64,000 bases of DNA from Bacteroides acidifaciens (GCF_903181435.1 NZ_CAEUHO010000004.1:558001-622000), one strand, 5' to 3'. Positions 1 to 9,659 are shown, counted from the stretch's first letter. Notes: a model not told the origin generated them from the sequence alone. Made by a program: numbers and translations.

Positions 1-338
1 TCCATGAAGTAGCCGAGTTTGAGAATGTGGTAATTTCTACGGGAGGTGGAGCGCCTTGTTTTTTTGATAACATGGAATTTATGAACCGGATGGGAAAGAC
101 GGTTTTCCTCGATGTGCATCCTGATGTGTTGTTCAGACGCTTGCGTGTAGCCAAACAACAACGTCCTATTCTTCAGGGAAAAGAGGATGACGAACTGAAA
201 GCGTTCATTGTGCAGGCATTGGAGAAACGCGCTCCTTTCTATACTCAGGCGCAATATATCTTTAATGCAGACCAGTTGGAAGACCGTTGGCAGATAGATG
301 CTTCCGTCCGACGTTTGCAGCAACTTCTCGGATTATAA
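1..338 (+). CDS. aroK: Shikimate kinase, 3' part
   Basis: The frame is open from the window edge (first full codon at base 3) to a TAA at 336-338, giving the last 111 residues of shikimate kinase. The enzyme phosphorylates shikimate at the 3-OH with ATP in the chorismate pathway in the cytosol. The substrate-binding GGG motif (VISTGGGAPCF) is near residue 14 of the visible part, and the arginine-bearing lid follows in QQRPIL. The GTG at 27 is internal, because HEVAEFENV reads in frame upstream of it. The N-terminal P-loop lies outside the window. Identification is firm; the true start is not visible. Confidence 0.93.
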   Translation, partial: HEVAEFENVVISTGGGAPCFFDNMEFMNRMGKTVFLDVHPDVLFRRLRVAKQQRPILQGKEDDELKAFIVQALEKRAPFYTQAQYIFNADQLEDRWQIDASVRRLQQLLGL

Positions 339-466
339 AATAGATTTTGTTGTCAGGGAATATTTTAGGGTTCTCTTGTTTGTTCATTCGGTCAATATTT
401 GTACCTTGCCGCTCGTTACGAGATTTTTTATTCACTATTAATATAAAAACAAGGTAAGACTATATC

Positions 467-2968
467 ATGAAAACATTAAAAGAGAATTTTGAGAGATTAT
501 CTGCCAAGATTAAGACTTCGGGAAAACCTGCTGCGGCATGGTTTCCGCAATACACGACGACTTCATTACTAAATGCTGAAAACTGGTGGGAAGCATTGGC
601 TGTGTGCGAATATGCTTTGGACACCCGCGAAGACGAAAAACTGACGGAAGATTTTTTCGAGCTGATATTCTGTGCGTTCGACTGTAATGCTGAGGTCGAC
701 CTCAATGAAGAGGAATACGAGTTCTGGTGGGAGAAGGTGATGCAGGTATGCGACCGTGTGGCTGTGTTCAGCGGTGCGGGATGGGCGCAGAAAGGTGCCC
801 AATACTCCGAAGCCCGTTATGGAAAGCGCGATATGAGTTTTTTATTCCCTTACTACGAGAAAGCTGCCGATATGGGGTGGGCGGAAGCGGAAGCAACCGT
901 TGCCTATTGGAAATTCATGGGATTTTATTGTGAACAGGATAAGGAAGAAGGTGAACGTCGTTTTGCGGCTCTATCTTCGCCCGAAGCTTTGCTATGGGGA
1001 AAGCATTATCGTGCGTTTGCTGAGGAATTCACAGGAAATAAGGAGAAAGCCTTGCAGATACGTAAGGAGTTGTTGGAAGAACTGCCTGAAGGACATCGTT
1101 TGCGTGCCCATACTTATGCTGCGCTGGGAGACGCGCTCGACCGGGAAGAAGGCGGTGTGGCAGAAGAAGCCGCTTATTATGAGAAATCTTTGGAGATAGT
1201 TCCGAATCTATATACTCTTAAAAATCTGGCTACGCTTTATTTCCGTTATTCGGAATTGGGCAAACCGAAAGAACTGGGCTTTGAACTTTGGGAAAAAGCT
1301 TGGCATGCCGGTGTATGGTCGGCTGCTAATTTCCTGGGATATAATTACCAGGAAGAAGAGTGGCTGGATATGCCTAAGGCGATTGAATGGTTGGAAAAGG
1401 GGATGCTCTATTGCGAACTGTATAGTGCGTATGAGTTGGCGTTGATTTACTTATACTGTGATGACTATAAGAATGTGGAGCGCGGATTGATGTGTCTCGA
1501 CCGTTGTGTGGAAGGTGATTATGTCGCAGGTATCGAAGGATTGGCAACTGTTTACTTCAACGGTGACCTGGTGGAAGAAGACATGAACCGTGCGAAAGAG
1601 TTGCTGGAGAAAGCGGTCGAACTGGGTTCGGGAAATGCAGCTTACCGTTTAGGATGGATGTATGAACGCGGTTTCTTATCCGAAAAACCGGATTATGTCA
1701 AGGCGATGGAGTGTTATGAGAAAGCGGCTTCGATGGAGAATGCCGATGGGTACTGCCGTGCGGCGCTTTATCTGGCAAACGGGTATAGCGGTGTGACGGA
1801 TGCCGTGAAATCGAGAGAATATTATGAAAAAGCGGCTGAGTTGGGTTCCTGCTTTGCTTTGATAGAATTGTCGTTCTTGTATGAGAACGGTGACGGGGTA
1901 GAGAAGAGTTATGAAAAGGCTTTTGAACTCTGTAGCAAGGCTGCCGGTGAGGAGTATCCTTATGCGATGTTCCGTGTAGGGCTTTATTTGGAAAAAGGTG
2001 TCCTCGGTGAAGCGCGACTGGAAGAAGCTTTTGGGTGGTATGTAAAAGCTGCCGAAGCAGGTGATACGGAGGCGATTTTCGCATTGGGACGTTGCTATAA
2101 GCATGGACTCGGCACGGAAGAGGATTTCGACAAGGCACTTGAATGGTTCTCCAAAGGTGCGGAAAAGAATGAATCCCGCTGCCTGACTGAGTTGGGACTG
2201 GCTTATGAGAACGGCAACGGAGTGGAAGAGAATCCGCAAAAGGCTGTGGAGTATATGACGCAGGCGGCGGAGCAGAATTATGGCTATGCCCAGTTCAAAA
2301 TGGGAGATTACAACTTCTTCGGTTACGGCTCCTGTCTGGAAGATAACAAGAAAGCTGTGGAATGGTATGAAAAGGCGGTTGCCAATGAGGTTCCTATGGC
2401 TATGATACGTATGGGCGAGTATTACTTGTATGATTATGACAGCTTGAATGAGTCGGAGAAGGCTTACTCGTATTTCAAGAAAGCGGCCGATGAATATGAA
2501 TGGTACAGCGAAGGACTGGGTATCTGCTACGAGATGGGTATCGGAGTGGAAGATAACGAGACGGAAGCCTTTAAATATTACACACTGGCTGCGGATAGCG
2601 GAAATGTGACGAGTATGTATCGTACAGGGCTTTGCTATTATAACGGGGTAGGTGTGAAGGAGAATTACGCTGAAGCATACCGCTGGTTTACGGATGCGGC
2701 AGGGCACGAGAATGTCGGTGCTACTTATTACCTCGGCAAGATGCTGATGTACGGTGAGGGTTGCACGCCCGACCCGGAAACGGCGATACAATGGTTGATG
2801 AAAGCAGCCGAAAAGAATAACGATAAAGCGCAGTTTGAGCTTGGAAACGCCTATCTGATGGGAAATGGCGTTGAGGAAAATGACGAGATTGCTATGGAGT
2901 GGTTCGAAAAGGCTGCCGAGAACGGCAACGAGAAAGCTCTTAAAATTACCGGAAGAAGGAGAAAATAG
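467..2968 (+). CDS. Sel1-repeat (TPR-like) protein
   Basis: An 833-residue cytoplasmic protein with no signal peptide or membrane segment. From about residue 115 to the end it is built of Sel1-like repeats of about 36 residues, with the recurring pattern A..WYEKAA..G...A...LG..Y..G.GV. Sel1 repeats are short TPR relatives that form superhelical scaffolds for protein-protein contacts. The first ~110 residues are not clearly repeated. It is first of three tightly spaced genes: its stop is 9 bp before the Hsp90-like gene, so the two are very likely co-transcribed. I infer a scaffold or client-adaptor role with that chaperone. No enzymatic motif is visible. The promoter in the 128-bp gap upstream is unclear. 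Confidence 0.9.
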   Translation: MKTLKENFERLSAKIKTSGKPAAAWFPQYTTTSLLNAENWWEALAVCEYALDTREDEKLTEDFFELIFCAFDCNAEVDLNEEEYEFWWEKVMQVCDRVAVFSGAGWAQKGAQYSEARYGKRDMSFLFPYYEKAADMGWAEAEATVAYWKFMGFYCEQDKEEGERRFAALSSPEALLWGKHYRAFAEEFTGNKEKALQIRKELLEELPEGHRLRAHTYAALGDALDREEGGVAEEAAYYEKSLEIVPNLYTLKNLATLYFRYSELGKPKELGFELWEKAWHAGVWSAANFLGYNYQEEEWLDMPKAIEWLEKGMLYCELYSAYELALIYLYCDDYKNVERGLMCLDRCVEGDYVAGIEGLATVYFNGDLVEEDMNRAKELLEKAVELGSGNAAYRLGWMYERGFLSEKPDYVKAMECYEKAASMENADGYCRAALYLANGYSGVTDAVKSREYYEKAAELGSCFALIELSFLYENGDGVEKSYEKAFELCSKAAGEEYPYAMFRVGLYLEKGVLGEARLEEAFGWYVKAAEAGDTEAIFALGRCYKHGLGTEEDFDKALEWFSKGAEKNESRCLTELGLAYENGNGVEENPQKAVEYMTQAAEQNYGYAQFKMGDYNFFGYGSCLEDNKKAVEWYEKAVANEVPMAMIRMGEYYLYDYDSLNESEKAYSYFKKAADEYEWYSEGLGICYEMGIGVEDNETEAFKYYTLAADSGNVTSMYRTGLCYYNGVGVKENYAEAYRWFTDAAGHENVGATYYLGKMLMYGEGCTPDPETAIQWLMKAAEKNNDKAQFELGNAYLMGNGVEENDEIAMEWFEKAAENGNEKALKITGRRRK

Positions 2969-2977
2969 AAAAGAAAC

Positions 2978-4744
2978 ATGGAGAAAGAAGGAAATAATTT
3001 GTTCCAGGTCAACCTGAAGGGGATGATTGCCCTGTTGTCGGAACATATTTATAGTAATCCGAATACTTTTGTCCGGGAATTATTACAGAATTGCGTAGAT
3101 GCCATCACGGCACTGCGCAATATTGACGAGAACTATGCCGGGCGCATTGATGTCTTCTTGAATGATGATAAAACAGTGATATTCCGCGATAATGGAATCG
3201 GGTTGAAAGAAGAGGAAGTGCACCGCTTCCTCACTATTATCGGAGAAAGCTCGAAACGGGATACGCCCGATGCGGATGACTTTATAGGCAGGTTCGGTAT
3301 CGGACTGTTATCTTGTTTTGTGGTGACCAATGAGATTAGGGTGGAAAGCCGTTCGGCAATGGGCGGACAGGCTATCCGCTGGTGTGGAAAGGTGGACGGC
3401 ACGTACGAGCTGACTTTGTCTGACGATGAGCAGCCAATCGGTTCGCAAGTCGTGCTGCATCCTAAAAATGACTGGATGCATCTTTTTGAATATGAGATGT
3501 TCAAAAAGATACTGGTCAATTATGGAGAGGTGTTGCCTTATCCCATTTATCTGCATCATCAAGGTGGAGAGGAACTGGTGAATACACCTTCGCCTGTCTG
3601 GCTCGATCCGAAAGCGACCCGTAAGGAGTTGCTCGACTATGGGGTGAAGGCTTTCCAGTCGTCTGCCCTTGATGCTTTCAGGATACGTACCGAAAGCGGA
3701 CGGGTGGAAGGAGTGCTTTACGTCTTGCCTTTCCGTACGCAGTTTTCCGTGCGCAATTCGCACAAGGTATATCTGAAACGTATGCTGCTGAGCGAGGACG
3801 ATTGCAATCTGTTGCCACCGTGGGCATTCTTTATCCGCTGCCTGGTGAATGCGGACGGACTGTTGTCTACCGCTTCGCGGGAGTCTTTGGTGAGCAATGA
3901 TTTGCTGAAGGACGCCCGTAAGGAGATTGGAGCGGCTATCAAGGATTATTTGCGGGGACTGGTGCAGAATAACCGTACCATGTTCAATAAGATAATGGAT
4001 GTTCATCACTTCCATATCAAGGCGATTGCTTCGGAAGACAATGAGTTGCTCCGTTTGTTTATGGATTATCTTCCTTTTGAGACAAATAAGGGGATACGTA
4101 GCTTTGGCAGCATCCGTTCGGCGGGCAATGTGATATGCTTTACCCGGAATCTGGAAGATTTCCGGCAAGTGCGACGTATCGCCGGCGCGCAAGGGTGGCT
4201 GGTAGTGAATGCAGCCTATACGTTTGATGAAACGTTGTTGAGAAAATATGTTCGCTTGAATCCGGAACTGACGCTGGATGAAATTTCTCCTTCGCGGCTG
4301 CTGGAACAGTTTGGAGAAGTGGAATCCAGGATGGAGTTTCAGGCTTTTGAGGCGAAGGTGAATGAACTGTTGAAGCGTTTTGGCTGTGTCTGCCGTTTGA
4401 AGCATTTCACGCCGGTGGATATTCCGGTGATATTTGTAGCTGAGGAGAAGGAGAATACAACGAAGAGTGCTAATAATCCGCTGGCTGCCGTGCTGGGTTC
4501 GGTGAATGCCGCAAAGCAGATTCCGCCTACGTTGACGTTCAATGCCGACAATGAGATGGTGCAGACTTTGCTACAAATACAAGGTGACAATAAGATGTTT
4601 CAGCACGTGGTGCATATATTGTATGTGCAGTCGCTCCTTCAAGGGAAATATCCGGTGAACAGCGAGGAAATGGAACTCTTCAACCATTCGCTCAGCGAAC
4701 TGATGACATCGAAAATGAATGATTTTATTAACTTCCTGAATTAA
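2978..4744 (+). CDS. Short Hsp90/HtpG-family ATPase
   Basis: A 588-residue protein with the GHKL ATPase domain of Hsp90 at its N terminus. Visible are RELLQNCVDA (catalytic Glu34, Mg-binding Asn38), DNGIG at 71-75 and the lid glycine motif GRFGIG at 104-109. The middle and C-terminal regions are shorter and more divergent than in typical HtpG (about 620-680 residues), and no EEVD-type tail is present (it ends NDFINFLN). It sits between a Sel1-repeat gene (9 bp upstream) and a helical-repeat gene (10 bp downstream). Hsp90 proteins remodel client proteins by ATP-driven clamp closure. The client here is unknown. I infer a dedicated chaperone rather than the housekeeping HtpG, which probably lies elsewhere. 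Confidence 0.88.
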   Translation: MEKEGNNLFQVNLKGMIALLSEHIYSNPNTFVRELLQNCVDAITALRNIDENYAGRIDVFLNDDKTVIFRDNGIGLKEEEVHRFLTIIGESSKRDTPDADDFIGRFGIGLLSCFVVTNEIRVESRSAMGGQAIRWCGKVDGTYELTLSDDEQPIGSQVVLHPKNDWMHLFEYEMFKKILVNYGEVLPYPIYLHHQGGEELVNTPSPVWLDPKATRKELLDYGVKAFQSSALDAFRIRTESGRVEGVLYVLPFRTQFSVRNSHKVYLKRMLLSEDDCNLLPPWAFFIRCLVNADGLLSTASRESLVSNDLLKDARKEIGAAIKDYLRGLVQNNRTMFNKIMDVHHFHIKAIASEDNELLRLFMDYLPFETNKGIRSFGSIRSAGNVICFTRNLEDFRQVRRIAGAQGWLVVNAAYTFDETLLRKYVRLNPELTLDEISPSRLLEQFGEVESRMEFQAFEAKVNELLKRFGCVCRLKHFTPVDIPVIFVAEEKENTTKSANNPLAAVLGSVNAAKQIPPTLTFNADNEMVQTLLQIQGDNKMFQHVVHILYVQSLLQGKYPVNSEEMELFNHSLSELMTSKMNDFINFLN

Positions 4745-4754
4745 TTGAAAGAAT

Positions 4755-5825
4755 ATGAGATACACACTTGAGATACAAAAACTGCTGTTACAGACTCAAA
4801 ACGACAGTCTGCGCCCTCGGGAGAAAGCAAACCTGCTAAAAGAAGCGATTCGCATTGCGGACGAGAATGAAGATGTGGAATGGGCTACGGAGATGCGGCT
4901 CGACCTTATTTATCAACTGAATTTGCTTTCGGCGGATACGGAAGAGATTGCTGTATTCTCTAAAATTCTGGATGATTATGAGAATCACAAGGACATTATC
5001 GAAGAGGATGATTTGCTGTGGAAGTATAAGTGGATATGGGCCTGCACGTTCGATGTGCCGGATATTCCGATGGAACAGGTGAATGCGGTGGGCGAAGATT
5101 ATAAGACCCGTATTCTGCGGAACGGGTATTCTTTGCGGACTTATTACCATCGCTGGTCGGTAGAATGTGTCTGGATGCGGCAGTATGACAAGGCGAAAGA
5201 ATATATCGACAAGATGTTGGCTGAGAAGATAGACGACCAGTCGTGTGAAGCCTGTGAGTTGAACTTTATGCTGGATTATTATCTGGAGACGGGGCAGTTT
5301 GATGAGGCTTACAGTCGGGCGCAGCCGTTGATTAACAAGCAGGTGACCTGCTATGAAGCAAACTTGCGTGCCTATCTGAAGCTTTCTTACTACGCACAGA
5401 AAGCCGGCAAGCCAGAGATTGCCGCCGATATGTGCGCGCGTGCCGAAGAAGGACTGGCGGGAAGAGAAAAGGATGAGTATCTATTGTCATACATGGGATT
5501 GTTTATCGCTTATAATATGATGACGAAGCCGGAAAGGGGCTGGGAATATGTAGAACGTTGCACGGACTGGAGTTTGCGCAGCAATTCGCTGAAGAGGTAT
5601 CGTTTTTCGTGTGACATGGTGGAAACCTTGAAATATGCAGACTGCCAGGAAGTACGGCTCTCTTTGCCGGAAGAATTTCCTCTTTATCGTGCGGACGGAG
5701 TTTATGCCGTTTCCGAGCTTCGTGATTATTTCTATCAGCAGGCGATGGAACTGGCACAGAGATATGATGCCCGTAACGGAAATAGCGGATATACAGACCG
5801 ATTGAAAGAAATTGTGTTCAATTAA
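4755..5825 (+). CDS. Helical-repeat (TPR-like) protein of the Hsp90 operon
   Basis: A 356-residue, largely alpha-helical cytoplasmic protein without signal peptide. Regularly spaced helices suggest degenerate TPR units, for example KANLLKEAIRIADENED near the N terminus and QYDKAKEYIDKMLAEK near residue 140. I do not recognise a named family. Its start is 10 bp after the Hsp90-like stop, so it is the last gene of the operon. TPR-type proteins are the classic Hsp90 partners in eukaryotes, so a co-chaperone role is a reasonable inference but not shown. The next gene downstream has its own promoter. Confidence 0.75.
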   Translation: MRYTLEIQKLLLQTQNDSLRPREKANLLKEAIRIADENEDVEWATEMRLDLIYQLNLLSADTEEIAVFSKILDDYENHKDIIEEDDLLWKYKWIWACTFDVPDIPMEQVNAVGEDYKTRILRNGYSLRTYYHRWSVECVWMRQYDKAKEYIDKMLAEKIDDQSCEACELNFMLDYYLETGQFDEAYSRAQPLINKQVTCYEANLRAYLKLSYYAQKAGKPEIAADMCARAEEGLAGREKDEYLLSYMGLFIAYNMMTKPERGWEYVERCTDWSLRSNSLKRYRFSCDMVETLKYADCQEVRLSLPEEFPLYRADGVYAVSELRDYFYQQAMELAQRYDARNGNSGYTDRLKEIVFN

Positions 5826-5856
5826 TTGGCAACATGTAGATTAATCTGTATTTTTG
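5824..5856 (+). promoter_or_regulatory. Promoter of speA (sigma-ABfr type)
   Basis: The -7 element TATTTTTG is at 5849-5856, with a -33-like ATTG at 5824-5827 about 21 bp upstream. It lies 40 bp before the ATG at 5896. An in-frame TTG at 5854 falls inside the -7 element and so cannot be the translation start. Confidence 0.65.
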
Positions 5857-5895
5857 CCGTCCTATTATTTACTAAAAACACCGAATTACAGAAAA

Positions 5896-7788
5896 ATGAG
5901 AAAGTGGCGTATTGAAGATTCTGAGGAGCTCTACAACATCACAGGTTGGGGTACCTCGTACTTTAGTATTAATGACAAAGGTCATGTTGTTGTTACACCG
6001 CGTAAGAATGGAGTGGCTGTTGACTTGAAAGAATTGGTCGATGAGTTGCAACTGCGGGATGTGGCATCTCCCATGCTATTGCGTTTTCCGGATATTCTGG
6101 ACAACCGTATCGAAAAAATGTCGTCCTGTTTCAAGCAGGCGGCGGAAGAATATGGTTATAAGGCCCAAAACTTTATTATCTATCCGATTAAGGTCAATCA
6201 GATGCGCCCCGTGGTGGAAGAGATTATCAGCCACGGAAAGAAGTTCAACCTCGGACTGGAGGCCGGTTCCAAACCGGAACTTCATGCGGTGATTGCCGTC
6301 AATACGGACTCCGACTCATTGATTGTCTGCAACGGTTATAAGGACGAAAGTTATATTGAACTGGCGTTGCTTGCTCAGAAGATGGGCAAGCGTATCTTCC
6401 TCGTCGTGGAGAAAATGAACGAGTTGAAGTTGATTGCCAAGATGGCGAAGCAGCTTAATGTACAGCCTAATATCGGTATCCGTATCAAACTGGCTTCTTC
6501 CGGTAGTGGCAAATGGGAGGAATCGGGCGGTGACGCCAGCAAATTCGGTCTGACTTCCAGCGAGCTTCTCGAAGCACTCGATTTTCTTGAAAGCAAAGGA
6601 ATGAAGGAGTGTCTGAAACTGATTCATTTCCATATCGGTAGTCAGGTGACTAAGATTCGCCGTATCAAGACTGCTTTGCGTGAAGCGTCACAATTCTATG
6701 TGCAGCTTCATTCGATGGGATTCAATGTCGAATTTGTGGATATTGGCGGCGGACTGGGAGTCGATTATGACGGAACCCGCTCGTCAAACAGTGAGGGCAG
6801 CGTGAATTACTCTATCCAGGAGTACGTGAACGACTCTATCTCTACTTTGGTGGACGTGAGTGACAAAAACGGTATCCCGCATCCGAATATTATTACTGAA
6901 AGCGGACGTGCGTTGACAGCACACCATTCGGTACTTATCTTTGAAGTGCTCGAAACGGCTACTTTGCCGGAATGGGATGACGAGGAGGAAATAGCTCCCA
7001 ACGCGCACGAACTGGTGCAGGAATTATACGGTATCTGGGATTCGCTGAATCAGAACAAGATGTTGGAAGCATGGCATGATGCTCAGCAGATTAGGGAAGA
7101 AGCATTGGATTTGTTCAGCCATGGAATAGTGGACTTGAAAACCCGTGCGCAAATCGAACGCCTGTATTGGTCTATCACACGTGAGATTAATCAGATTGCC
7201 GGCGGATTGAAACATGCGCCTGATGAATTCCGGGGACTGTCCAAACTGTTGGCGGACAAGTATTTCTGCAATTTCTCGCTGTTCCAGTCTCTTCCTGACT
7301 CTTGGGCGATTGACCAGATTTTCCCGATTATGCCTATTCAACGGCTGGATGAAAAGCCGGAACGCTCGGCTACCTTGCAGGATATTACGTGCGACTCGGA
7401 CGGTAAGATTGCAAACTTTATCTCTACACGCAATGTAGCTCATTACCTGCCTGTGCATAGCTTGAAGAAAGCAGAACCTTATTATTTGGCTGTTTTCCTG
7501 GTGGGGGCTTATCAGGAAATCTTGGGAGATATGCACAACTTGTTTGGTGACACGAATGCCGTGCATGTTTCTGTGAACGAGAAAGGATATAATATAGAAC
7601 AGATTATTGACGGAGAAACGGTTGCGGAAGTACTGGACTATGTACAGTATAATCCGAAGAAACTGGTACGTACGCTCGAAACTTGGGTTACGAAATCAGT
7701 GAAGGAAGGCAGGATTTCCCTGGAAGAAGGAAAAGAGTTCCTTTCCAATTATCGTTCGGGACTTTACGGATATACTTATTTAGAATAA
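5896..7788 (+). CDS. speA: Biosynthetic arginine decarboxylase
   Basis: A 630-residue PLP-dependent enzyme of the fold-III (alanine racemase-like) class that converts arginine to agmatine and CO2, the first step of the agmatine route to putrescine. The PLP lysine is Lys99 in YPIKVNQ. The HFHIGSQ motif and the glycine-rich phosphate-binding loop FVDIGGGLGVDY are present, and the SGRALTAHHS segment matches the family. I chose the ATG at 5896 because the longer frame begins at a TTG within the promoter and 630 residues matches the family length. It precedes argB by 56 bp in the same direction, placing arginine synthesis and use side by side. Confidence 0.96.
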   Translation: MRKWRIEDSEELYNITGWGTSYFSINDKGHVVVTPRKNGVAVDLKELVDELQLRDVASPMLLRFPDILDNRIEKMSSCFKQAAEEYGYKAQNFIIYPIKVNQMRPVVEEIISHGKKFNLGLEAGSKPELHAVIAVNTDSDSLIVCNGYKDESYIELALLAQKMGKRIFLVVEKMNELKLIAKMAKQLNVQPNIGIRIKLASSGSGKWEESGGDASKFGLTSSELLEALDFLESKGMKECLKLIHFHIGSQVTKIRRIKTALREASQFYVQLHSMGFNVEFVDIGGGLGVDYDGTRSSNSEGSVNYSIQEYVNDSISTLVDVSDKNGIPHPNIITESGRALTAHHSVLIFEVLETATLPEWDDEEEIAPNAHELVQELYGIWDSLNQNKMLEAWHDAQQIREEALDLFSHGIVDLKTRAQIERLYWSITREINQIAGGLKHAPDEFRGLSKLLADKYFCNFSLFQSLPDSWAIDQIFPIMPIQRLDEKPERSATLQDITCDSDGKIANFISTRNVAHYLPVHSLKKAEPYYLAVFLVGAYQEILGDMHNLFGDTNAVHVSVNEKGYNIEQIIDGETVAEVLDYVQYNPKKLVRTLETWVTKSVKEGRISLEEGKEFLSNYRSGLYGYTYLE

Positions 7789-7844
7789 CCGGCAAGGTGC
7801 CGGAACCGGATTCTCCATTCGGTGAACTTATTAGAAATTAATAA

Positions 7845-8618
7845 ATGAGAGAAAAACTAACAGTTATTAAGGTGGGTGGCAAAATCGTAGAAGAGGACGC
7901 CACCCTTCGTCAGTTGTTAAACGACTTTGCTGCTATCGACGGGCATAAAGTGCTGGTTCACGGTGGCGGTCGTTCGGCAACAAAGATTGCCGCGCAACTG
8001 GGGATAGAAAGTAAAATGGTGAATGGACGCCGTATTACTGACGCGGAGACGCTGAAAGTGGTGACGATGGTATATGGCGGTCTGGTGAATAAGAGCATTG
8101 TTGCCGGGCTACAGGCTCATGGAGTCAATGCATTGGGACTGACCGGAGCGGATATGAATGTAATCCGTTCGGTGAAACGTCCGGTGAAAGATGTGGATTA
8201 CGGTTTCGTTGGTGATGTGGAAAAGGTGGACGCTACTTTGTTGTCGGACTTGATACACAAAGGAGTCGTTCCGGTGATGGCGCCGCTGACACATGACGGA
8301 CAAGGCAATATGCTGAATACCAATGCGGATACCATTGCCGGAGAGACGGCAAAGGCTTTATCGGCTCTGTTTGACGTAACGCTGGTCTATTGCTTCGAGA
8401 AGAAAGGCGTGCTGCGTGACGAGAACGATGATGATAGCGTGATTCCTCAGATTACTCGTGCAGAATTCGAACAATACGTAGCTGATGGCGTTATTCAAGG
8501 TGGTATGATTCCCAAACTGGAGAACTCTTTTGAAGCAATAAATGCGGGTGTGTCCGAAGTGGTAATAACCTTAGCATCAGCGATTAACGGTAACGGTGGA
8601 ACAAGAATAAAAAAATAA
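7845..8618 (+). CDS. argB: Acetylglutamate (or succinylglutamate) kinase
   Basis: A 257-residue amino-acid kinase that phosphorylates the gamma-carboxyl of N-acylglutamate in arginine biosynthesis. The N-terminal IKVGGK ATP-binding motif, VHGGGR at about 39-44, NTNADTIAG and the C-terminal GGMIPKLENS are all present. In Bacteroides fragilis arginine synthesis is known to run through succinylated rather than acetylated intermediates, so the natural substrate here may be N-succinylglutamate. That is knowledge of the genus, not visible in this sequence. It lacks the long N-terminal helix of arginine-inhibited hexameric forms. It follows speA by 56 bp. Confidence 0.95.
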   Translation: MREKLTVIKVGGKIVEEDATLRQLLNDFAAIDGHKVLVHGGGRSATKIAAQLGIESKMVNGRRITDAETLKVVTMVYGGLVNKSIVAGLQAHGVNALGLTGADMNVIRSVKRPVKDVDYGFVGDVEKVDATLLSDLIHKGVVPVMAPLTHDGQGNMLNTNADTIAGETAKALSALFDVTLVYCFEKKGVLRDENDDDSVIPQITRAEFEQYVADGVIQGGMIPKLENSFEAINAGVSEVVITLASAINGNGGTRIKK

Positions 8619-8645
8619 TTCAAAAAAAAAGTAGTGGGCGACTGT

Positions 8646-8668
8646 AACTTTTCGTATCCTAGCCCGTC
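8646..8668 (+). promoter_or_regulatory. ECF-type promoter of the sigma gene
   Basis: AACTTTT at 8646-8652 and CCGTC at 8664-8668 are separated by 11 bp, the arrangement of ECF-sigma promoters. The same pair (AACTTTT-N12-CCGTC) lies at 22766-22789 before the YbjQ gene. This suggests autoregulation of the sigma factor at 8681. Confidence 0.55.
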
Positions 8669-8680
8669 ATTATTATAGAG

Positions 8681-9190
8681 ATGCAAGAAATCAGCTTCCG
8701 AAACGATATTTTGCCGTTGAAGGACAAACTCTTTCGACTGGCGCTCAGAATAACCCTGGATAGGGCAGAAGCCGAGGATGTCGTTCAGGACACCATGATA
8801 AGAGTGTGGAACAAGCGTGATGAGTGGTCTCAGTTTGAATCGGTTGAAGCCTATTGCCTGATAGTGGCAAAGAACTTGGCGATAGACCGGAGTCAGAAGA
8901 GAGAAGCCCAGAACGTGGAACTCACCCCCGAAATGGAGGAAGAACCTGATGCAAACAGTCCGTATGACCGGATGGTTCATGATGAAAGAATGAGTATCAT
9001 CAATAGGCTGGTCAACGAACTTCCCGAAAAACAGCGGCTTATCATGCAACTGAGGGACATGGAAGGTGAAAGCTATAAAAAAATTGCAGCCCTGCTGAAT
9101 CTGACTGAGGAACAGGTTAAAGTGAATCTCTTCAGAGCCAGGCAAAAGGTAAAACAAAGGTATTTAGAAATTGACGAATATGGATTATAA
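8681..9190 (+). CDS. RNA polymerase ECF sigma factor
   Basis: A 169-residue sigma-70-family factor with only regions 2 and 4, the ECF layout. Region 2 spans about residues 10-75 (AEDVVQDTMIRVWNKRDEW), and the region 4 helix-turn-helix is at about 110-155 (LPEKQRLIMQLRDMEGESYK, then EEQVKVNLFRARQKV). It redirects RNA polymerase to specific promoters. The downstream gene overlaps it by 11 bp and encodes a small membrane protein, the usual sigma/anti-sigma arrangement. The ECF-like promoter just upstream suggests positive autoregulation. Confidence 0.93.
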   Translation: MQEISFRNDILPLKDKLFRLALRITLDRAEAEDVVQDTMIRVWNKRDEWSQFESVEAYCLIVAKNLAIDRSQKREAQNVELTPEMEEEPDANSPYDRMVHDERMSIINRLVNELPEKQRLIMQLRDMEGESYKKIAALLNLTEEQVKVNLFRARQKVKQRYLEIDEYGL

Positions 9191-9659
9191 GGATATAGAA
9201 CAGCTCCTGGAGCGATACTGGCAATGCGAAACTTCCGTTGAGGAGGAAGCGGCATTGCGTAACTTCTTCTCGAAAGAAGACGTACCGGCTCATTTGCTCC
9301 GCTATAAGAACTTGTTTGTTTATCAGCAGGTTCAGCAGGAAGTAGGGCTGGGCGAAGACTTTGACGCACGTATTCTGGCAGAAGTGGAGCCTACGGTAGT
9401 GAAAGCAAAACGCTTGACACTGACCAGCCGTTTCATCCCTCTGTTCAAAGCCGCTGCCGTAATCGCAATCATCCTTTCGCTGGGGAATGTGGCACAACAT
9501 TCTTTCTCCGGTGACGACGGAAGTGTATTGGCAACGGATACCATTGGTAAACAAGTAACAGCACCATCGGTCGCTATCTCGAATGATGTGAAAGCCGAGC
9601 AGGTTCTCGCTGACAGTCTGGCGAGGATTAATCACAAGGTGCAGGTTATGAACGAATAG
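9180..9659 (+). CDS. Single-pass membrane protein, putative anti-sigma factor
   Basis: A 159-residue protein starting at the ATG at 9180, inside the last codons of the sigma gene (11-bp overlap). A TTG nine bases upstream is possible but less likely. The N-terminal ~80 residues are charged and probably cytoplasmic (MDYKDIEQLLERYWQCETS). One hydrophobic helix follows at about 85-103 (LFKAAAVIAIILSLGNVA), then a short periplasmic tail. Position and topology suggest it holds the sigma factor at the membrane. No canonical zinc anti-sigma motif (HxxxCxxC) is visible, so the role is inferred from context. Confidence 0.7.
   Translation: MDYKDIEQLLERYWQCETSVEEEAALRNFFSKEDVPAHLLRYKNLFVYQQVQQEVGLGEDFDARILAEVEPTVVKAKRLTLTSRFIPLFKAAAVIAIILSLGNVAQHSFSGDDGSVLATDTIGKQVTAPSVAISNDVKAEQVLADSLARINHKVQVMNE

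Noticed and set aside
5854..5895. TTG start extending speA by 14 codons
   Set aside because: The codon overlaps the -7 promoter element, and the ATG at 5896 gives the usual 630-residue length.
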